A DNA stretch of 64,000 bases, taken from contig NZ_JAGGKE010000010.1 in the NCBI RefSeq assembly GCF_017873555.1, positions 1 through 64,000 on the forward strand, read 5' to 3'. Positions 59,400 to 64,000 of the stretch are shown here, in pieces (the stretch's first letter is position 1; each line of letters begins with the position of its first letter). The notes under the pieces were generated by a model, which was given only the letters and a program-made list of their open reading frames with translations, had not been told where the DNA came from and made no database searches. Origin of the DNA: Halorubrum trapanicum. Lineage in GTDB: Archaea; Halobacteriota; Halobacteria; Halobacteriales; Haloferacaceae. The translations under genes were made by a program, and so were the position numbers.

Positions 59400-59559
59400 A
59401 CCGAACGGTCTCGCGGTCCGGCCGAAAACGTGTCGGTCGGATCGGCGGCGCGAGCCGCGGGCGTCGCGGTTGCGTTTCGCACCGCTCGCATCGTCCGGAT
59501 CCCGCCCCGTCGGGCGGAAACGAAAGCCCTATCAAAACGACGCGAGTACCCGAAAGTGA

Positions 59560-59632
59560 GCCGAAGTAGCTCAGTTGGTAGAGCGCCTCGCTGTTAACGA
59601 GGCGGTCCCAGGTTCGAGTCCTGGCTTCGGCG
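59560..59632 (+). tRNA. tRNA-Asn (anticodon GTT)
   Basis: Acceptor arms GCCGAAG/CTTCGGC pair perfectly with discriminator G. The anticodon stem CCTCG/CGAGG encloses CTGTTAA, giving GTT (asparagine). The D arm is GCTCAGTTGGTAGAGC and the T arm CCAGGTTCGAGTCCTGG. The gene is 73 bases without CCA. It lies on the opposite strand from cca. Confidence 0.96.
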
Positions 59633-59700
59633 CCTTCTGCTTTCACTGCTTCGTCGCGAGTCGGTACGCTAAAAAGCGTCTCGGGCGTACCGACGAGTAC

Positions 59701-59775
59701 GGGCCCTTAGCTTAGTCCGGTTAAAGCGACTCGCTCATAACGAGTTGATCGCCGGTTCGAATCCGGCAGGGCCCA
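59701..59775 (+). tRNA. tRNA with CAT anticodon (Met or Ile2)
   Basis: Acceptor arms GGGCCCT/AGGGCCC pair, with discriminator A at 59775. The anticodon stem ACTCG/CGAGT encloses CTCATAA, giving CAT. The D arm is GCTTAGTCCGGTTAAAGC and the T arm CGCCGGTTCGAATCCGGCA. The CAT anticodon can be elongator methionine, or isoleucine after agmatidine modification; the GGGCCC acceptor with A73 leans to tRNA-Ile2. The initiator type is excluded because the typical initiator anticodon-stem G-C run is absent. A CGCTAAAAAGCG palindrome lies upstream and may hold the promoter. Confidence 0.9.
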
Positions 59776-59823
59776 TTTTCGACGCAAATCGCTCTGCGAG
59801 CCACGGATGCGATCCGGCGCCGG

Positions 59824-60687
59824 CTACTCCAACAACGCCACCAGTTCGTTCACGTCGTCGATCACCGCGTCGGCGCCGCTTTCGGCGAACTTCTCGCGAC
59901 CCGCCTCGCCCGTTAACCCGCCCGTGAGAACGCCGATTCCGTAGTAGACGCGCGTCTCGTCGGTCTCGTCGGCGTTGCGCGCGGTCCGCACGTCGTCGAG
60001 GGTGTCGCCCGCGAACGCGACGCGCTCGGCGTCGAACCGCTCGGCGAGCTCGACGAGCGCCCGCGGGTGCGGCTTCCCCTCCTCCCAGTCGTCCATCGTG
60101 AACCGGCGGTCGTCGGGCACGTCGAGACCGACGCGCTCCAAGGCGATGTCGGCCTCCGCGGCCGGTCGGCCGGTGAGGACGCCCACGTCGAACCGCGCGG
60201 TGAGGTCGGCTATCGTCTCGGGGTCGACGAGCGTCGGCTCGTCGTGGATGTACCCGTCCGCCTCGACCGGCGGCTCGCCGCCCTCCAGCTCGCGGTACAG
60301 CTCTGAGCCGAGATACAGCGCCTGAAACGTCTCGCGGAGCGCGTCCCGGTCCCACTGGTCGCGGACGCGGGCCTGCGCGACCCGCGGGAGATCGCCGACG
60401 ATCTCCTTGGCGGCGTCGAGACCGCCGCCGAGTTCGTGAACGCGGTCGGTGAACTCGTCGACGTCCATCCGGAGGCCCTCGCGGCGGGCCAACACGAACA
60501 GCGCGGCCGCGTCCGTCAGCTCCCAGTCGTTGTTGAACCCGCCGGCGTCCTTGAACGCCTGGACCGCGTCCCGGTCGATCGGCTTGCCGCACACCCGGTC
60601 GACCGATTCGAGGATCGCCCGGCGGTAGGAGTCCGCCACGTCGACCAACACCCCGTCGATGTCGAGGACCGCTGCGTCGACCTGCAT
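59824..60687 (-). CDS. HAD-family phosphatase (TIGR01548-like)
   Basis: The 287-residue hydrolase has the HAD nucleophile [17 protein letters not shown] near residue 5-20, a cap region from about 20-170, motif II in [13 protein letters not shown] near 174, and motif III/IV in [16 protein letters not shown] near 225. It resembles the TIGR01548 subgroup of haloarchaea and cyanobacteria, thought to be a phosphatase. The substrate is unknown. Its 3' end is 48 bases from the CAT tRNA gene. Confidence 0.87.
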   Translation of the reverse strand: MQVDAAVLDIDGVLVDVADSYRRAILESVDRVCGKPIDRDAVQAFKDAGGFNNDWELTDAAALFVLARREGLRMDVDEFTDRVHELGGGLDAAKEIVGDLPRVAQARVRDQWDRDALRETFQALYLGSELYRELEGGEPPVEADGYIHDEPTLVDPETIADLTARFDVGVLTGRPAAEADIALERVGLDVPDDRRFTMDDWEEGKPHPRALVELAERFDAERVAFAGDTLDDVRTARNADETDETRVYYGIGVLTGGLTGEAGREKFAESGADAVIDDVNELVALLE

Positions 60688-60801
60688 ACCGCTACCCCGG
60701 CTGGCGACGGAATGAACGTTCGGGTTCGCGGTCGGCGTCGCCGGTTCGAGAGGCGACCGTACGCCCGTCGGTTCGGCCCCTCGCCGCGCGCTACGCCGCG
60801 G

Positions 60802-61272
60802 TCACCGCGCGACGTACACGACGGGTCCCGATTCGGTCGCTCGCCGCCGGACGTCGACGACCGGTTCCTCGAACCCGAGCGTGGTGAACAGGCAGGCGGC
60901 GTCGAACCGGTCTGCGAGCGCGACGGCCGGCCGCTGGAGTTCGGCCGGGAGGTTCCGCGCGTACACAGCGTCGAAACCGTCCTGCTCCGCGTCGAGACCG
61001 AGCGCGTTCAGGACGGCTCGGTCGTCGGCCGTCGCCAGCGCAGTCACGTCCGCGGTGACGACGCGAAGCGATCCCCCGTCGGTCGCTCGCGTCTCGGCCG
61101 CCGCGTCCCGCGCCGTCTCGCTCACGTCGACGTCGACCGCGACGACCTCGTGACCCCGCTCGGCGAGCGCGAGAGCGACGTTCGGACGCCGGCCGACGCC
61201 GACCTCGATCAGCCGCGCGTACGGGTCGAGCGCGGCGACGAGCGCGCGCTTCGACGGCGGTGGTTGTGCCAC
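60802..61272 (-). CDS. UPF0146 family protein
   Basis: The 156-residue protein (GTG start, VAQPPPSKRALVAALDPYAR) has a Rossmann-like first half with RLIEVGVGRRPNVALALAER near residue 23 and VVAVDVDVSE, as in SAM-dependent enzymes. A DAVYARNLPAELQRPAVALA stretch is near 107. UPF0146 proteins are archaeal and of unknown function. The start is 39 bases from the divergent archaemetzincin ATG, so they may share a control region. The longer reading frame upstream is a shadow. Confidence 0.82.
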   Translation of the reverse strand: MAQPPPSKRALVAALDPYARLIEVGVGRRPNVALALAERGHEVVAVDVDVSETARDAAAETRATDGGSLRVVTADVTALATADDRAVLNALGLDAEQDGFDAVYARNLPAELQRPAVALADRFDAACLFTTLGFEEPVVDVRRRATESGPVVYVAR

Positions 61273-61311
61273 GGCGCGGCCTTTATGATTGCGGCGGTCA
61301 AAAGCGGTTCC

Positions 61312-61833
61312 ATGCTCGTGGACATCGTCCCGGTCGGAGAGGTTACCCCCCGAGTGAAACGGGAGGCCTCCGGCGCGCTGCGTTCCGTGTACGACTGCGA
61401 CGTGACGGTCCACGACGATCAGGCGATCCCCGACTCCGCGTTCGACGCCGACCGCGGCCAGTACCGCGCCGAGGATCTCATCGAGACGGTCACCCGCGTC
61501 GGCGGCGGCGAGAAGAACATCGGAATTACGCCCGAGGACCTCTACTACCGCCGCCGGAACTACGTGTTCGGTCTCGCGTATCTCAACGGGAGCGGCTCCG
61601 TCATCTCCACGCACCGCCTCCGCACCTCCTCCGACGGCGGCGTCTCCACCAAGCCCGCGGCCGACGTCTTCGGCGACCGGGTCCGCAAGGAGATCGTCCA
61701 CGAGATCGGGCACACGCTCGGATTGGAACACTGCGACAACAGCAAGTGCGTGATGTCGTTTTCCCCCACCGTCCGCGAGGTCGACGTGAAAGAGGAGAAT
61801 CTCTGTGGCACCTGTTCTCGCCTCGTTCGCTGA
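61312..61833 (+). CDS. amzA: Archaemetzincin zinc metalloprotease AmzA
   Basis: The 173-residue protein carries the family signature HEIGHTLGLEHC (about residues 128-139), followed by CVMSF and a terminal CGTC pair. Three histidines and a catalytic glutamate bind and use the active-site zinc, while four cysteines bind a second zinc. It is a small peptidase with an unsettled target. ATG 61312 (MLVDIVPVGEV) is chosen; an ATG nine codons upstream adds residues that look non-conserved. Confidence 0.93.
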   Translation: MLVDIVPVGEVTPRVKREASGALRSVYDCDVTVHDDQAIPDSAFDADRGQYRAEDLIETVTRVGGGEKNIGITPEDLYYRRRNYVFGLAYLNGSGSVISTHRLRTSSDGGVSTKPAADVFGDRVRKEIVHEIGHTLGLEHCDNSKCVMSFSPTVREVDVKEENLCGTCSRLVR

Positions 61834-61906
61834 CGCTCCGTGCTCTCGGGTTAAGTTCTCTCCTCCCGCCGGTAGACGTAAAGTCCGTCCCGCACAAGGG
61901 ACCGGT

Positions 61907-62206
61907 ATGGCCGCAAAGCCGGAATACCGCGACCGGCCGGACGTCGAGGTCGCGCTGCTCGACGCGCTCGTCGACCGCGGCGACGAGGGGATGACCGTCC
62001 TCGAACTTCGCGCGGCCGTCGACGCCGACATCGACGCCGTCGAGGAGGCGCTCTCGGCGCTGAAAGAGGACTCGCTTATCATCGTGGAGTCGGAGGAACG
62101 CGTTCGAGTGTACGCCCACGAGCGGGTCGTCCCCGACCCCGACGAACCGACCGACGACCCGTCGGAGAGCCTCGTCGACGCCATCCGCGACCGGATCGGA
62201 CTGTAG
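61907..62206 (+). CDS. Small winged-helix-like protein (DUF6432-like)
   Basis: The 99-residue acidic protein has a compact helical core, VEVALLDALVDRGDEGMTVL and LRAAVDADIDAVEEALSALK, followed by a wing-like EDSLIIVESEERVRVYAHER. This is the outline of a winged helix, so a regulatory role is possible. It matches a haloarchaeal family I recall as DUF6432 (not verifiable here). ATG 61907 follows the archaemetzincin stop by 74 bases. Confidence 0.78.
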   Translation: MAAKPEYRDRPDVEVALLDALVDRGDEGMTVLELRAAVDADIDAVEEALSALKEDSLIIVESEERVRVYAHERVVPDPDEPTDDPSESLVDAIRDRIGL

Positions 62207-62253
62207 CCGGCCGAGACGGCGGCCTTTTGGCCCTCGATCGCGTCTCTGCGATC

Positions 62254-63411
62254 ATGACGCTCGTCTCCGGTACCCACGACGCGCACGGCGCGGCGTACCG
62301 CGACCGCGGCGGCCGCGAGGTGGTCGACCACTACGGGAAGCCCGTTCGCGTCGGCAAGGCGGTTCGAAAGGTCGCCGGCGTGATCGAGATGGGGTACGGC
62401 GTCCTCGCCGTCAGGGGAGCCGACCGCGTCGAGTTCGTCGACAACGCCGTCTCGAACCGCGTCCCGACCGCGGACGGGGAGGGGACGTACGCGCTCCTGC
62501 TCGACCCGCAGGGCGGGATAGAGACGGACATGTACGTGTACAACGCCGACGAGCGGCTGCTCGTGTTCCTCCCGCCGGAGCGGACCGAGGCGGTCGCCGC
62601 CGACTGGGCGGAGAACGTGTTCATCCAGGACGTCGAGATCGACGACGTCTCCGACGAGTTCGGCGTGTTCGGCGTTCACGGTCCGAAGTCGACGGAGAAG
62701 GTTGCGTCCGTCCTCGGCGGTCCCGGCGCGCCCGAGGAACCGCTCTCGTTCGTCCGCGGGTCGATGGTCGACGCCGGCGTCACCGTGATCGCCACGGACG
62801 GTCCGCTTGGCGAGGAGGGGTACGAGATCGTCTGTGCCGCCGCCGACGCGGGCGACGTGTTCGACACCCTGATCAACCGCGGACTCAACGCCACGCCCTT
62901 CGGCTACCGGACGTGGGACGCGCTCGCGACGGAGGCCGGCACCCCCCTCTTCGAGTACGAGCTGGCGGGGACGGTCCCGAACGTCCTCGGTCTCCGGAAC
63001 GCGCTCGACTTCGACAAGGGGTGTTACGTCGGCCAGGAGGTCGTCTCGCGCGTGGAGAATCAGGGGCGACCGAGCCGCCGCCTCGTCGGTCTCGAACTCG
63101 ACGGTCTCGCCGAGGCGGTCGCCGACGTCGACGCGGACGCGAACCCGAAGGGGATCGACGACGCGCTCCCCGCGTCCGGCGCGGCCGTCTTCGACGGCGA
63201 CGAGGCGGTCGGCGAGGTCACGCGCGCCGCGGTCGGTCCCGCGACGGACGTCCCGATCGGGCTGGCGCTCGTCGCGTTCGACGCCGACCTCGGTTCGGTC
63301 ACCGTCCGCGTCGACGGCGACGAGGTCCCGGCTGCCGCCGTCGATCTCCCCTTCGTCGACGGCAGCGCGCGGTCCGCGCGGCTGCCGACGTATCCGGGGC
63401 TGCGCGCCTGA
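62254..63411 (+). CDS. ygfZ: YgfZ/GcvT-like folate-binding protein
   Basis: The 385-residue protein is homologous to glycine-cleavage T protein but has the YgfZ signature DKGCYVGQEVVSR (about residues 254-266), with the cysteine that marks iron-sulfur cluster assembly factors. It starts MTLVSGTHDAHGAAYRDRGG, with GEGTYALLLDPQGGIETDMY near 78 and a folate-site-like GVHGPKSTEKVASVLGG. The last 100 residues form the beta-barrel domain. A true GcvT role is less likely because no gcvH/gcvP genes are nearby. Confidence 0.88.
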   Translation: MTLVSGTHDAHGAAYRDRGGREVVDHYGKPVRVGKAVRKVAGVIEMGYGVLAVRGADRVEFVDNAVSNRVPTADGEGTYALLLDPQGGIETDMYVYNADERLLVFLPPERTEAVAADWAENVFIQDVEIDDVSDEFGVFGVHGPKSTEKVASVLGGPGAPEEPLSFVRGSMVDAGVTVIATDGPLGEEGYEIVCAAADAGDVFDTLINRGLNATPFGYRTWDALATEAGTPLFEYELAGTVPNVLGLRNALDFDKGCYVGQEVVSRVENQGRPSRRLVGLELDGLAEAVADVDADANPKGIDDALPASGAAVFDGDEAVGEVTRAAVGPATDVPIGLALVAFDADLGSVTVRVDGDEVPAAAVDLPFVDGSARSARLPTYPGLRA

Positions 63412-63442
63412 GTGCCCCGCGGCGGCGACCGACGGGGCCGCT

Positions 63443-64000
63443 TCACACCACGAGGTCGACGAGCGAGTAGACGCCGAACCCGAGCGCGAACGCGCCGACG
63501 AGAGACCCGACCCACGCGAGCACGGTGTAGCCCATCTTCTTGCGGCTCACGCCCGCGTCGCCCGCGGCGTAGCCCGCGCCGACGATCGCGGAGACGATGA
63601 TCTCGTTGAACGAGACGGGGATCCCGAACGCGACCGCGATCTGCGCGATCGCGAACGACGGGATGAGCGCCGCGATCGACCGCCGCGGTCCCATCGACGC
63701 GTAGTCCTGCGAGATCGCCTTGATCATCCGCGGCGCGCCGGTCCACGACCCGACCAGCAGTCCGACCCCGCCGCCGACGAGCAGCGCCCACACCGGGACG
63801 CCGACCTCGGTGAAGATCGGGACGAGGGGACCGATCGCGAGTCCGACCTGCGACCCGCCCGCCGAGAACGCGACGAGGCCGCCCATCGCGAGCAGGAACC
63901 GCCGCTGGGCGCCCTCGCGGTCGCGGCCGAGGTCGGCGTACACCGCGACCGCGACGAGCGCGGCGATCGCGAGGCTCACCGCGGCGGAGCCTGCGCCCCC
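63443..64000 (-). CDS. PiT family inorganic phosphate permease (C-terminal part)
   Basis: The frame runs off the window end, so only the C-terminal 185 residues are seen. They include FSAGGSQVGLAIGPLVPIF and GSWTGAPRMIKAISQDYASM, the PiT (Pho4) repeat, then MGPRRSIAALIPSFAIAQIA and VSFNEIIVSAIVGAGYAAGD. Several hydrophobic helices follow. It would import phosphate (or sulfate) by proton or sodium symport. An internal start at 63979 is a GTG in a continuing frame, so the real start lies beyond 64000. Confidence 0.88.
   Translation of the reverse strand, partial: GGAGSAAVSLAIAALVAVAVYADLGRDREGAQRRFLLAMGGLVAFSAGGSQVGLAIGPLVPIFTEVGVPVWALLVGGGVGLLVGSWTGAPRMIKAISQDYASMGPRRSIAALIPSFAIAQIAVAFGIPVSFNEIIVSAIVGAGYAAGDAGVSRKKMGYTVLAWVGSLVGAFALGFGVYSLVDLVV

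Overview
The window is chromosomal DNA of a halophilic archaeon of the class Halobacteria, most likely Halorubrum or a close relative (inference from overall gene style, not from a search). It is very GC-rich. The proteins are strongly acidic. Signal peptides are twin-arginine (Tat) lipoprotein signals. Many genes start at or very near the presumed transcript start, with a TATA box about 25 bases upstream. The information-processing genes are archaeal: ribosomal protein L15e, a group II thermosome subunit, an archaeal CCA-adding enzyme, and the ubiquitin-like modifier SAMP2 with its E1 enzyme UbaA. I see no phage genes, transposases or CRISPR array; apart from dispersed non-coding repeats this is mostly conserved core genome.

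Layout. 1-540: first copy of a dispersed structured repeat. 572-2428: membrane protein, SAMP2-GNAT pair and a PIN/UPF0175 toxin-antitoxin module. 2586-10677: RlmE; a soluble chemotaxis transducer fused to a solute-binding domain; dihydrofolate reductase; an ornithine-cyclodeaminase family enzyme; a purine permease with an HTH-phosphoribosyltransferase regulator; and a conserved small protein. 10864-16991: a five-gene dipeptide/oligopeptide ABC transporter operon. 17144-21605: multicopper oxidase, geranylgeranyl diphosphate synthase, second repeat copy, F420:NADP reductase, MazG and a Bat-type regulator. 21638-30992: a nine-gene, almost entirely overlapping cobalamin assembly and salvage operon on the minus strand. 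31325-36384: L15e, a mosaic membrane protein, UbaA, a zinc-ribbon protein, RidA, tRNA-Ser followed by an array of duplicated tRNA 3' ends, and the third repeat copy. 36491-44866: topoisomerase I, a histidine kinase, DUF192, glutaredoxin, thermosome and a CopD-like protein. 45011-50179: CbiX plus its DR2241-type partner, prephenate dehydratase, a phosphoesterase and CysS. 50299-52147: fourth repeat copy, threonine deaminase and an internally deleted photolyase remnant. 52269-57891: two Hsp20 proteins, two isoaspartyl-methyltransferase-like genes, an anchored Ig-like protein, a HerA-like ATPase, paired fluoride channels and a small membrane protein. 57954-64000: CCA enzyme, tRNA-Asn, a CAU-anticodon tRNA, HAD phosphatase, UPF0146, archaemetzincin, a winged-helix protein, a YgfZ/GcvT-like protein and the end of a phosphate permease.

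How the genes work together. UbaA (33352) would adenylate SAMP2 (940) for sulfur transfer or protein conjugation. The cobalamin operon covers a,c-diamidation, adenosylation, amidation, aminopropanol attachment, nucleotide-loop assembly and CbiZ salvage; CbiX at 45011 supplies cobalt insertion, while the ring-methylation steps must lie elsewhere. The CCA enzyme sits beside two tRNA genes that it would mature.

The most unusual signals are: (1) a four-copy intergenic repeat family, about 270-390 bp, in which three helices keep their pairing while the sequence of the arms changes between copies; (2) a roughly 140-bp tandem array built on the 3' end of tRNA-Ser; (3) a membrane-free MCP-UgpB-like fusion; (4) a SAMP2 whose diglycine is masked by six extra residues; (5) an in-frame photolyase remnant that has lost its whole core.
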